From Solirubrobacterales bacterium (GTDB lineage: Bacteria > Actinomycetota > Thermoleophilia > Solirubrobacterales > Solirubrobacteraceae), in NCBI GenBank assembly GCA_025964065.1, contig JAOPZO010000087.1, positions 1 to 33,736 on the forward strand: DNA of 33,736 nt, written 5' to 3'. Below, in pieces: positions 20,977 to 28,841 of the stretch. The notes under the pieces were generated by a model. That model did no database searches. It saw nothing but the letters and a program-made list of their open reading frames with translations, and was not told the DNA's origin. The translations under genes and the position numbers were made by a program. The stretch's first letter is position 1; the number at the start of each line of letters is the position of its first letter.

Positions 20977-23277
20977 TCATGCCCCCACCGGGACCGCAGG
21001 CGCGGGCGCTGCGTCCTCGGCCGGGACGTGCACCGGCGGCGGCGGCGCGCCCTCGACCTGCAGCTGCGGCAGCCACTCGAGCCAGCGCGGGAGGTACCAG
21101 TTGCGCTCGCCGAGCAGGCCCATCGCCGCGGGGATGAGCAGCAGCCGGACGAGGGTCGCGTCGAGGGCGAGCGCGATCGCGATGCCGAAGCCCATCTCCT
21201 GGAAGGCGACGAGCTCGCCGGTGGCGAAGCCGGTGAAGACGACGACGATGATGGCTGCTGCGCCGGTGATCAGGCGGGCGGTCGAGGCCACGCCGTGGAC
21301 GATCGCGCCGGCGGTGTCCCCCGTCGCGCTCCATCGCTCGTGGATGCGGCTGAGCAGGAACACCTGGTAGTCCATGGAGAGTCCGAACAGCACGCTGAAC
21401 AGGAAGATCGGGATCCACGAGTCGATGCGCTCGACTTCGGTGAAGCCCAGGAGCTCCGCTCCGACGCCCTTCTGGAAGACGAGCACGAGGATGCCGTAGG
21501 CCGCGCCGACGGACAGCAGGTTCACGACGATCGCGGTGAGGGGGATCGCGATGGACCGGAACGCGAGCGTCAGGAGGACGAAGCTGGCCGCGAGCACCAG
21601 GGCGATCACGATCGGCAGCCAGTCCCGGCTGACCGCGAAGGCGTCCTGCGCCTCGGCGGGTGCACCGCCGACGAAGACGCGGTCCGCCCGCGCGCCGAAC
21701 GCGCTCGGGACGTGCTCCTCGCGGAGGCGGTCGACGGCGGCGGATGCGCGCCCGCTGGTCGGCTCGACCGCGAGCGGCAGCGCCCCCACGGTGACGCGGG
21801 GCCCGGTCTCGAGCGTGAAGGCCCCCGCGGCGAAGTCGCGATCCCCTGCGAGCCGGGCGCGTAGTCGGGTGAAGCCCAGCTGGGTCACGGGGTCGGTCGG
21901 GCCCGCGTCCGCGACGATGGTCACGGGGTCGGTCGCGCCGCTCGGGAAGTCGCGCTGCAAGGCGATGAGGCCCTGCTTGGACGCGGTCCCGCTGGGCAGC
22001 GCCGAGGTCCCCCCGTCGCCGAGACGCAGGTCGAGCACCGGGGAGGCGAGGGCGAGGAGCACCGCTGCGCCGAGGATGAGGCTGACCGCGGGACGGCGCA
22101 GCACCGCCGTGACCGCGCGCTTCCAGAGGCGGCCCTCCTCGCCGGCCGCGGCGGCGACGCGACGCCCGAGCCAGGGCACGCGCAGGCGCTCGACGCGATC
22201 GTCGAGGACCATCAGCAGCGCCGGGTGGAAGGTGAGGGCGACGAGGACCGACACGATCCCGACGATGACGGCGCCGAGGCCCAGGCTGCGCAGCGTGGTG
22301 TCGGGCACGAGCAGCATGGCGAGCATGGCGAGGACGAAGGCCGCCCCGCTGAAGACGACCGCGCGGGTCGCGGTGCCGGCGACGACGACGATCGCGTCGC
22401 GTGTCCCCCTCCCGCGGTGTCGTTCCTCGCGCAGCCGGGAGATGATGAACAGGGAGTAGTCGACGCCGAGCGCGAGCCCCATGGCGACGACCATGTTCAG
22501 GATGAAGAGGTTGAGGGGGAAGGCCTGCCCGACAACCGCCGTGACCGCAAGGGCCACGACGATCGAGACGATCGCCATGAGCATCGGGATCGCGACGCCG
22601 AACAGGGTGCCGACGACCAGCAGCAGGACGACGAGCGCTGCCGGCAGGCCGAACCGCAGTTCGCCCTGGCTGAGATCGCTCTCGGAGAGCTCCGTGAGGT
22701 CCCGGTCCAGCGTGAAGGCCCCGGTGATCTCGGCGGTGACGTCCGCGCTCCGGTCGGACCGCTCCACGGCGGTGATCACGTCAGCGACGTGGTCCGCCTG
22801 CGGGTGGCCGAGGGTGACGGGCAGCAACGCCGCATGCCGGTCGCCCGAGACGAGCATCTCCCCCTCTGGATCGAGGTAGCTCCGGATCTGCTCCACCCCA
22901 CCCGTGCCGCGGAGCTCCGCCGTCAGCGCCCGCACGCGAGCGACGAAGGCGGCGTCGGAGACGACGAAGCGCTCGGACCGCAGCACGATGACCTCGTCGA
23001 CCCCCGACTGGCCCGGCAACCGCGTGTCGATGAGCTTCTGGGCAGCGGCCGACTCCGGATGGTTGGTCAGGCTCGAATCGGAGGTCAGCGCGGAGCCGAG
23101 CAGCGTGCCGATCAGCCCGAGCGACACGACGACGACGACGCCCCACGCCGCGAGCATGCGCCAGGGGCGGCGCGTGGCGGCCTCGGCGAGGCGCCGCGGC
23201 CCGAACCTGGACCCGGACCCGGACCCCGAAGGCGATGCGGACGGGGACGGGGGCTGCGGGGAGTTCGAGCGGTGCAT
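20977..23277 (-). CDS. MMPL/RND-family membrane transporter
   Basis: This 766-residue inner-membrane exporter is predicted to have about 12 membrane helices in two halves. Each half has one helix, a large extracytoplasmic domain and a block of five helices. The conserved Asp-Tyr motifs of the proton-coupled MMPL family are visible in both halves (ALGVDYSLFIISRLREE and FGLSMDYQVFLLSRIHE). The N-terminus is Ser/Pro/Gly-rich and the C-terminus Pro/Ala-rich. Such proteins export lipids, siderophores or drugs, but no substrate gene is adjacent. The ATG at 23277 has AAGGAG 6 nt upstream; that site overlaps the stop codon of the small gene before it, so the two are co-translated. The SARP regulator at 23727 is divergent and is the likely controller. 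Confidence 0.87.
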   Translation of the reverse strand: MHRSNSPQPPSPSASPSGSGSGSRFGPRRLAEAATRRPWRMLAAWGVVVVVSLGLIGTLLGSALTSDSSLTNHPESAAAQKLIDTRLPGQSGVDEVIVLRSERFVVSDAAFVARVRALTAELRGTGGVEQIRSYLDPEGEMLVSGDRHAALLPVTLGHPQADHVADVITAVERSDRSADVTAEITGAFTLDRDLTELSESDLSQGELRFGLPAALVVLLLVVGTLFGVAIPMLMAIVSIVVALAVTAVVGQAFPLNLFILNMVVAMGLALGVDYSLFIISRLREERHRGRGTRDAIVVVAGTATRAVVFSGAAFVLAMLAMLLVPDTTLRSLGLGAVIVGIVSVLVALTFHPALLMVLDDRVERLRVPWLGRRVAAAAGEEGRLWKRAVTAVLRRPAVSLILGAAVLLALASPVLDLRLGDGGTSALPSGTASKQGLIALQRDFPSGATDPVTIVADAGPTDPVTQLGFTRLRARLAGDRDFAAGAFTLETGPRVTVGALPLAVEPTSGRASAAVDRLREEHVPSAFGARADRVFVGGAPAEAQDAFAVSRDWLPIVIALVLAASFVLLTLAFRSIAIPLTAIVVNLLSVGAAYGILVLVFQKGVGAELLGFTEVERIDSWIPIFLFSVLFGLSMDYQVFLLSRIHERWSATGDTAGAIVHGVASTARLITGAAAIIVVVFTGFATGELVAFQEMGFGIAIALALDATLVRLLLIPAAMGLLGERNWYLPRWLEWLPQLQVEGAPPPPVHVPAEDAAPAPAVPVGA

Positions 23278-23279
23278 GG

Positions 23280-23639
23280 CTACTCCTTGACGGGGTTCGG
23301 TTGGGTGGAGGCGCTGGTCCGCCGCTGCGCGCACGCGATCCAGGAGGCGAGGACGCTGTCCGGGTGGTCGACGAGGTGCTCGCGCGCCAGGGCGTCGACG
23401 AGGTCTCGGTCGCCCCGCACATGGGCCGCGGCGATGGCCACGAGCTGGCGGTCCCGCGTCGTCGTGGCGACGGCTCGAGCACGGACGAGCAGGACGTCGC
23501 CGTCGGTGGCGCAGAGCGCGGCCGCCACCAGGACCACCGGGTCCTCGCTGGACTCGGCGGCGTCGGCGACGGCCGCCACGGTGGCCGGGTCGTCCCCGAG
23601 GAGCGCGTGGAGCAGGTGGTCGGTGGGCGTCGGCCGCAT
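23280..23639 (-). CDS. Small helical-repeat protein upstream of the MMPL gene
   Basis: This 119-residue soluble protein is rich in Ala, Asp, Val and Leu with regular helix pairs, for example HLLHALLGDDPATVAAVADA, VVLVAAALCATDGDVLLVRA and VATTTRDRQLVAIAAAHVRG. A third segment, DALAREHLVDHPDSVLASW, completes a TPR-like or HEAT-like pattern. I do not recognise a named family. It lies between the SARP gene (divergent) and the MMPL gene (2 nt after its stop TAG, which forms part of the MMPL ribosome site), so it is almost certainly expressed with the transporter. The ATG at 23639 was chosen because coding character starts there. No Shine-Dalgarno is visible, and GACCTT stands 6 nt upstream, so it too may be leaderless. 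A partner or adaptor role for the transporter or the regulator is a guess. Confidence 0.7.
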   Translation of the reverse strand: MRPTPTDHLLHALLGDDPATVAAVADAAESSEDPVVLVAAALCATDGDVLLVRARAVATTTRDRQLVAIAAAHVRGDRDLVDALAREHLVDHPDSVLASWIACAQRRTSASTQPNPVKE

Positions 23640-23661
23640 GGGACCAAGGTCGCCGGGAGCG

Positions 23662-23689
23662 CTGACACCTCGCTGACAGCTCCCTGACA
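23662..23689. promoter_or_regulatory. Triple 11-bp direct repeat, probable SARP operator
   Basis: CTGACA occurs at 23662-23667, 23673-23678 and 23684-23689, exactly 11 bp apart. The 4-nt spacers are almost identical (CTCG, CTCC), and the third copy is followed by CTCG as well. A degenerate fourth unit (CTTCGC) starts at 23695. SARP activators are known to bind tandem heptamers with this period, next to or overlapping the -35 region. The cluster lies between the SARP gene start (23727) and the divergent small gene (23639), so it could control both. Confidence 0.6.
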
Positions 23690-23714
23690 GCTCGCTTCGC
23701 TGTTGCCGCAGGCG

Positions 23715-23720
23715 TAGGCT
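23715..23720 (+). promoter_or_regulatory. -10 box of a probable leaderless SARP promoter
   Basis: TAGGCT is followed by 6 nt and the GTG at 23727, the same geometry as at 9423. No Shine-Dalgarno is present before that GTG. The expected -35 position is taken by the degenerate fourth CTGACA-like unit, as in activator-dependent SARP promoters. Confidence 0.5.
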
Positions 23721-23726
23721 CCGGCG

Positions 23727-26690
23727 GTGCTCATCAACATCTCGGTGCTGGGCGCGCTCGAGGTCACGCGCGACGGTGAGTTCGTGCCGATCCCGGGTGG
23801 CAAGACCGGTGAGCTGCTCGTGCGCCTCGCACTCGACGCCGGGACCTTCGTGCGGACGGACCTGATCGTCGAGGACCTCTGGGCCGAGAGCGCGGTGACC
23901 ACGCGCCGCAACACCCTGCAGTCGAAGGTCGCAAGGCTCCGGCGCGCTCTGGGCGAGCCCGGAGTCATCGTGAGCGGTGACGGCGGGTACACCCTCGCCG
24001 TCGACCCGTCCGACGTCGACGCGCTCAGCGTGCTCCGCGACACCGCCATCGCCGGTGACCTGCTCGACGCGGGCGAGGACCGTCGTGCGGCCGAGCGGAG
24101 CGCCTCGGCGCTCGGGCGCTTCCACGGGGAGCTGCTCCGGGGCGCGGGCGCCTGGGCCACGCCGTATCGCTCCCGCCTCGACGACGCGCGGCTGGAGCTC
24201 GTCGAGACGCGGTTCGGGGCGCGGGTGCAGCTCGGCGGTGCTGGTGACCTGATCGGTGAGCTCGAAGCCGCCGTGGCGGCGGCGCCCTACCGGGAGGGAC
24301 TGTGGGAGCTGCTGATCACCGCGCAGTACCGCGCGGGCCGTCAGGCCGATGCCCTGGCCAGCGGTCGGCGGATACGCGCGATCCTGCAGGACGAGCTGGG
24401 CCTCGATCCGGGACCCCGCCTGCAGGAGCTCGAGCGACGCATCCTGGTGCAGGACGTCGCCCTGGGCGTCGGCCCCCGCTCGACGCGGAGGCTCGAAGCC
24501 CACGCGGACGTCGGGAACCTTCCCTCGCTGCAGGCCGAGCTCATCGGCCGATCGGCAGAACTCGAGAGCCTGCTCGGCCTGCATGGGAACCACCGCCTCG
24601 TCGAGGTCGTCGGCCCGGGCGGCGTCGGCAAGACCGCGGTCGCCATCGCCGCCGGCCGCCGACTGCTCGACGCTCCGGGGACCGTTCCCGGCGGGGTGTG
24701 GCTGGCTCGGCTCGAGACCGCCTCGACGGCGGACGAGGTGCTCGACACGGTCATCGCGGCGTTGCACGTGGCCGGCGGGCAGGCGGCGCTCGTCGAGCGG
24801 CTCAGGAGCACCGCCACCGTCGTGATCCTCGACAACTGCGAGCACGTGCGCGAGGCCGCCGCGGCGGTCGCGACCCGCCTGCTCGACGCCGCCCCGGAGC
24901 TGCGCATCCTGTGCACGAGCCAGGTCCCCCTGGACGTGGACGGCGAGGCGGTCCTCCAGCTCGCGCCGCTTCCCCTGCACGAGGCCGTCGACTTGTTCAC
25001 GCGCCGAGCGGTGCGCCGGAACCGGTCGACGCCTGAGGAAGGCGACGATGCCGTCGAGGAGTTGTGTCGCGCCCTCGACGGCCTTCCCCTGGCCATCGAG
25101 CTCGCCGCGGCGCGGACGAGGACGCTGTCCGTCGCGGAGATCCGTCGCCGTCTCGACGACCGGTTCAGCGTCCTCAGCGACCCGACGAGTCGAAGACCCG
25201 AGCGCCTGCGGGCGCTGCGGGCGACCATCCGATGGAGCTACGAGCTCCTGTTCCCCGATGACAAGCGGGGCCTGTGGGCTTTGGCGACCTTCGCCGGCGA
25301 CGCGCCGCTTCCCGCGCTCGAGTCCGTGCTCGAAGCGCTTGAGGTGCCCGCATCGGCGTCCATCGACGTGATCGGGCGTCTCGCGAGCCGGTCGTTGCTC
25401 ATCGTCGACCACGACGGGCCGAGCGTCCGGTACCGGCTGCTCGAGAGCATTCGCGCCTTCGCGCTCGACGCCATGGCCGCCGAGGAGAGCAGCACGCAGG
25501 CCTTCCGCGCCCACGCCGCCTGGTACGCCGATGCGGCAGGGCGCTCCACCGAGGGGGTCCGTAGCCCCCGCCAGGCCGAGCACCTCGCCTTCGCCCGGGC
25601 CGAACGCGCGAACCTCGACGCCGCCCTGATCTGGAGTTCGACGCACGCGCCCCTGCTCGCCGTGCAGATCGTCACCGGCTTCGGCTGGGCCTGGATCGTG
25701 CTCGGCGACAGCAGAGGGGCGCAGCGGATCCTCAACGCCCTTGCGGCCGCCGGCGAGCAGGCGCCGCTGCACGACGTGACGAGCGCGTTGCTCCTCGCAG
25801 CGTGGCTCGAAGCGTCCACGGGGCGTCTCGAGGTCGCCCGGGGGCACGTCGCCGCGGCCGCGCACATCGCGCTCGGCCTCCAGGACGCAGAGCTTCAGGC
25901 GCGATGCAGCTCCCACGAGGCCTACATCGCATCCCACGCCGGCGACTTCGGCCTGGCGCTGGAGCTGACCGACCGCAGCGACGCGCTCTACGAGGGGCTC
26001 GACCGACCGTGGGACCAGGCGGCGAACTGGCTCTTCGCCGCCCGGGCGGCGAATTCGCTCGGCGATCGCAAGCGTGCGAACGAAGCGTGCGACCTGGTGG
26101 CGGAGTGGCTGCGCTCGATCGACGACCCTTGGCTCAACGTGCGCCACGAGGCGACGCTCGGTGAGCTGGCTCGCCTCGAAGGGCGGTTCGCCGATGCGGT
26201 CACCCACCTCGGTCGTGCGGCCGAGACGTCGGGCCGTCTCGGCTTCCGGCAGACCGAGGCGTTCCACGTCTTCAGCCTCGGGCGCGCGCAGTGCCAGGCC
26301 GGCGACGACGTGGAGGGCGTGGCGACGCTCCAGCTCGCACTGACGAAGGCCGAGGCCACGGGCGACCTGCGCCTCGCCGCACTCGTGCGCGTGCACGCCG
26401 GAGGCGTCCTGCGTGCCCTCGGACAGCCTGCCGCTGCGCGAGCGGTGCTCGACGAGGCAGCGGCGTGGCATCGCGCTGAGGGCGGCGGGGAGCAGTCCCT
26501 GCTCGGCGAGTGCCTGCTCGCGACGCTCGATGCGGAGGCGGGCATCGTGGGCGCCGCCGGGCGGCTCCTCAGGATCCTCGAGCAGGCGCGGCGTGTCGAG
26601 GACGCCCCGGTGGAGCTCCTCGCCCTGGACGCCCTGGACGCCCTGGGCCGCGCGGGCGCCCCGCGCCCGCGGGACGACCCCTCGCGTTGA
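23727..26690 (+). CDS. SARP/AfsR-type regulator with BTAD, NB-ARC-like ATPase and TPR domains
   Basis: This 987-residue transcriptional activator has an OmpR-like winged helix (residues 1-95: LINISVLGALEVTRDGEFV, KTGELLVRLALDAGTFV) followed by a bacterial transcriptional activation domain (about 98-245, with YREGLWELLITAQYRAG and GLDPGPRLQELERRIL). An AAA/NB-ARC-like ATPase comes next, with Walker A GPGGVGKTA near residue 297 and Walker B VVILDNCEHV. It ends with a long C-terminal helical-repeat (TPR-like) region from about residue 600. This is the large AfsR-type SARP layout, in which the ATPase and repeats gate DNA binding. The GTG at 23727 is supported by a -10 box 6 nt upstream. The likely target is its own promoter and the divergent small-protein/MMPL operon. 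The last 122 nt overlap the convergent DMT gene. Confidence 0.88.
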   Translation: MLINISVLGALEVTRDGEFVPIPGGKTGELLVRLALDAGTFVRTDLIVEDLWAESAVTTRRNTLQSKVARLRRALGEPGVIVSGDGGYTLAVDPSDVDALSVLRDTAIAGDLLDAGEDRRAAERSASALGRFHGELLRGAGAWATPYRSRLDDARLELVETRFGARVQLGGAGDLIGELEAAVAAAPYREGLWELLITAQYRAGRQADALASGRRIRAILQDELGLDPGPRLQELERRILVQDVALGVGPRSTRRLEAHADVGNLPSLQAELIGRSAELESLLGLHGNHRLVEVVGPGGVGKTAVAIAAGRRLLDAPGTVPGGVWLARLETASTADEVLDTVIAALHVAGGQAALVERLRSTATVVILDNCEHVREAAAAVATRLLDAAPELRILCTSQVPLDVDGEAVLQLAPLPLHEAVDLFTRRAVRRNRSTPEEGDDAVEELCRALDGLPLAIELAAARTRTLSVAEIRRRLDDRFSVLSDPTSRRPERLRALRATIRWSYELLFPDDKRGLWALATFAGDAPLPALESVLEALEVPASASIDVIGRLASRSLLIVDHDGPSVRYRLLESIRAFALDAMAAEESSTQAFRAHAAWYADAAGRSTEGVRSPRQAEHLAFARAERANLDAALIWSSTHAPLLAVQIVTGFGWAWIVLGDSRGAQRILNALAAAGEQAPLHDVTSALLLAAWLEASTGRLEVARGHVAAAAHIALGLQDAELQARCSSHEAYIASHAGDFGLALELTDRSDALYEGLDRPWDQAANWLFAARAANSLGDRKRANEACDLVAEWLRSIDDPWLNVRHEATLGELARLEGRFADAVTHLGRAAETSGRLGFRQTEAFHVFSLGRAQCQAGDDVEGVATLQLALTKAEATGDLRLAALVRVHAGGVLRALGQPAAARAVLDEAAAWHRAEGGGEQSLLGECLLATLDAEAGIVGAAGRLLRILEQARRVEDAPVELLALDALDALGRAGAPRPRDDPSR

Positions 26691-27621
26691 GCACCACGAA
26701 GGCCAGGACTCCGCCGGCCACCACCGCGACGCCGGCCATCTGCCGGTGGTTGACGCCCTCTCCGAGGACCAGGAACCCCCACGTGACCGCGAGCGCCGGC
26801 TGCGCCACCTGCGCGATCCCGATCGTGCCGATCTGGATCGTCTCCTGCGCGTAGACGACGAGGCCCTGGGCGATGACGCCGCTCGTGCCGGCGAGGACCA
26901 GCATGAACGCCCACCCGGTGCCGCTCAGCCCGAAGACGCCGCCGTGGGCGAGGGCCAGCGGCAGCACCACCACCGTCGCGATCGGGCAGATCGTCGCCAT
27001 GAAGGTCGTGACGTCCATCTCCCTGCGCAGCCGCCTGGTCGACACGAGGTACGCCACGAGAAGCAGCATCGCGACGAAGCCGAACAGGTTGCCGCGAAGC
27101 GACGCGTCGCCGCCGGGTGACGCGCTCGCCAGCACCAGCGCCACGCCGCCGAAGGCGACCAGGGCGAACGCCAGCGCAGGCCAGGCGATCCGTTCACGGA
27201 ACAGCACGACACCGGCGGGCACGATGAGGAACGGCGCGAGGGACCCGATCAGAGCGGCGTTGGCGACGCTGTTGTGCGTCGCGCCGATGAAGAAGCAGGT
27301 GAGGTTCAACCCGAAGAGGACACCCGGCACGAGCACCTGCCGCACGTCGGCCGTCGTGACCCGACGCCCCGATGCGGCGAGCAGGAGGTTCCAGGCGACG
27401 CTCACCGTCACCATCCGCCAGAAGGCGAGCAGGATGCCCGGGGTGTCCGCGCGCTTCACCAGCGTCGAGCTCAGCGAGAACGCGAGGACCAGCCCGACGA
27501 CCGCGGCGGCCCCCAGGAGCCGCCGTCCGGCGCGAGGGGCTACGCGCCGTTCACGACGATGGGCCTCACGTGCCGCCGGTCGGGGAGCCCCAGAGCGATC
27601 CGGGTCGCGTCGGGCATCCAC
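26569..27621 (-). CDS. DMT-superfamily (EamA) transporter
   Basis: This 350-residue membrane protein has about ten helices and an internal two-fold EamA repeat. Landmarks are LLAFWRMVTVSVAWNLLLA, NLTCFFIGATHNSVANAALI, LAPFLIVPAGVVLFRERIAW at the end of the first repeat and ALAVTWGFLVLGEGVNHRQM at the end of the second. Members export amino acids or other small metabolites. The GTG at 27621 is the only reasonable start before the first helix. The last 30 or so residues after FVVLNARG are low-complexity Pro/Gly/Arg and are encoded opposite the end of the SARP gene, a 122-nt convergent overlap. This suggests the original stop was lost and the tail is accidental. The substrate is unknown. Confidence 0.85.
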   Translation of the reverse strand: MDARRDPDRSGAPRPAAREAHRRERRVAPRAGRRLLGAAAVVGLVLAFSLSSTLVKRADTPGILLAFWRMVTVSVAWNLLLAASGRRVTTADVRQVLVPGVLFGLNLTCFFIGATHNSVANAALIGSLAPFLIVPAGVVLFRERIAWPALAFALVAFGGVALVLASASPGGDASLRGNLFGFVAMLLLVAYLVSTRRLRREMDVTTFMATICPIATVVVLPLALAHGGVFGLSGTGWAFMLVLAGTSGVIAQGLVVYAQETIQIGTIGIAQVAQPALAVTWGFLVLGEGVNHRQMAGVAVVAGGVLAFVVLNARGRPAGAGRPRGPGRPGRPGRGAPPGRPRHAAPARGS

Positions 27622-27731
27622 CGGCTCGCCTCCCCGTCAGCCGCATGAGCGCTTGACGCCGCGGGGCCCCGACGGCCGTCGTGTCGAGGCTCCTCCCTGC
27701 TGTCGATCGCAGGCGGCGAGGCGGACGAGCA

Positions 27732-28442
27732 TCAGGCGAGCTTCGGCGCGGGGAGGGGGCCGGAGTCCCGCTCGCCGTCGCGGACCGCCTCGTGCGGGCC
27801 CATGTCGAGGCGGAACGGCGGGTAGACGTCGGTCATGAGCGCGGCGTAGGCCACGACGCGCAGCACCCAGCGGTTCATGCCCATCACGAGGTCGAAGATC
27901 GGGCGGGGGTACCGGCCGGTGGTGAGGAGCGCCAGGCCGGCGAACAGGACGAGCAACCCCGAGAGCCCGCCGGCCCAGAGCCAGTTCGAGGCGTTGATGG
28001 CCGCCCAGGCGCCCCCGGTGAACACCGAGACGACCAGGTAGTGCGGGAGCGCGAGGAGCCACCACTTCACGAGCACGAGCCCGCGCGAGAGCTCCCGCGG
28101 GTAGGTCACGTGCAGCTGCGTCGGGTAGTCCGGCTCCTCGCCGAGGGAGAACGGCGGGTAGCGGTCGGTTCCGAGCGCGCTGTAGGAGTAGAAGCCGACC
28201 CGCCAGGACCAGCGCAGGACCCCCACGTTGAAGTCGAAGAGCGCGCGTGGGTAGCGGCCGGTGAAGAGGATCGCGAGGAACGCGACCACCGTCAGGCCCA
28301 CGAACGCGACCGCCAGGAAGACCAGCGCGACGATGTGGGGCACGAGGAGCAGCCACTTCACGAGCCAGAGGCCACGGTTGAGGTTCGGCGCGAGGTCGCC
28401 CTCGACCTTCAGCGGGTACGTCCCTGCGGTGCCGGTCGTCAT
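27732..28442 (-). CDS. DUF4389 membrane protein with two tandem repeats
   Basis: This 236-residue membrane protein is made of two similar halves. Each has NRGLWLVKWLLLVPH or SRGLVLVKWWLLALPH, then helices, then TGRYPRALFDF or TGRYPRPIFDL, RW..RV..Y and finally TDRYPPFSL or TDVYPPFRL. This matches the DUF4389 pattern, which is common in high-GC actinobacteria; its role is not known. Four membrane helices are likely. The ATG at 28442 has GGAG 6 nt upstream. The DMT gene lies 110 nt downstream on the same strand and the secreted repeat protein is divergent. No operon partner suggests a function. Confidence 0.82.
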   Translation of the reverse strand: MTTGTAGTYPLKVEGDLAPNLNRGLWLVKWLLLVPHIVALVFLAVAFVGLTVVAFLAILFTGRYPRALFDFNVGVLRWSWRVGFYSYSALGTDRYPPFSLGEEPDYPTQLHVTYPRELSRGLVLVKWWLLALPHYLVVSVFTGGAWAAINASNWLWAGGLSGLLVLFAGLALLTTGRYPRPIFDLVMGMNRWVLRVVAYAALMTDVYPPFRLDMGPHEAVRDGERDSGPLPAPKLA

Positions 28443-28763
28443 GGCGCTCTCCGTCTGTGGGGTGGGCGACGCGCACCGACGCGACGCGATCACATGCGCC
28501 GCCGACGTCATCGTGGGCCTGCGCGAGGTGCACGTCTCGAGCGGCCGGCGTGGGAGCCGACCGGACGGTCGGAGTCGCAACATCCGCGTCCGCGTACTGC
28601 TGGACGACGCGTCTTCCGTCCTACACAAGCGGACGCAAGAAGTCAACGCCCGAGCCGCGGCTCTCCTCCATCTCGAGGCCTCGGTGGGGGCGAGGTGCTG
28701 CATGACCGGCTTGCCGTGCCTGCCGCCACGCCCTGGCACCTGGACGGTCTTGCCGCGCCCCCC
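28443..28763. other. Divergent intergenic region, no gene seen
   Basis: About 320 bp between the DUF4389 start and the promoter of the secreted protein. Both strands carry open frames, but they are Arg-rich and lack coding character. I see no RNA gene or clear repeat. Confidence 0.4.
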
Positions 28764-28791
28764 TTGTGCACGGGGCGCATCCCGGTAGTTT
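28764..28791 (+). promoter_or_regulatory. Probable promoter of the secreted repeat protein
   Basis: TTGTGC (28764-28769), a 16-nt spacer and TAGTTT (28786-28791) resemble a housekeeping-sigma promoter. Transcription from about 28798 would give a leader of about 44 nt before the ATG at 28842, with GAGAGACGG in front of it. Confidence 0.45.
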
Positions 28792-28841
28792 GGGCGGCGC
28801 GGATGCGCGCTCACGCCACCGCGGACGAGAGACGGTACGCC

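Noticed and set aside
23640..26471. Leftward open frame extending the small protein by over 900 residues
   Set aside because: It is antisense to the SARP gene, whose domains are unmistakable. Only the part below 23639 has coding character.
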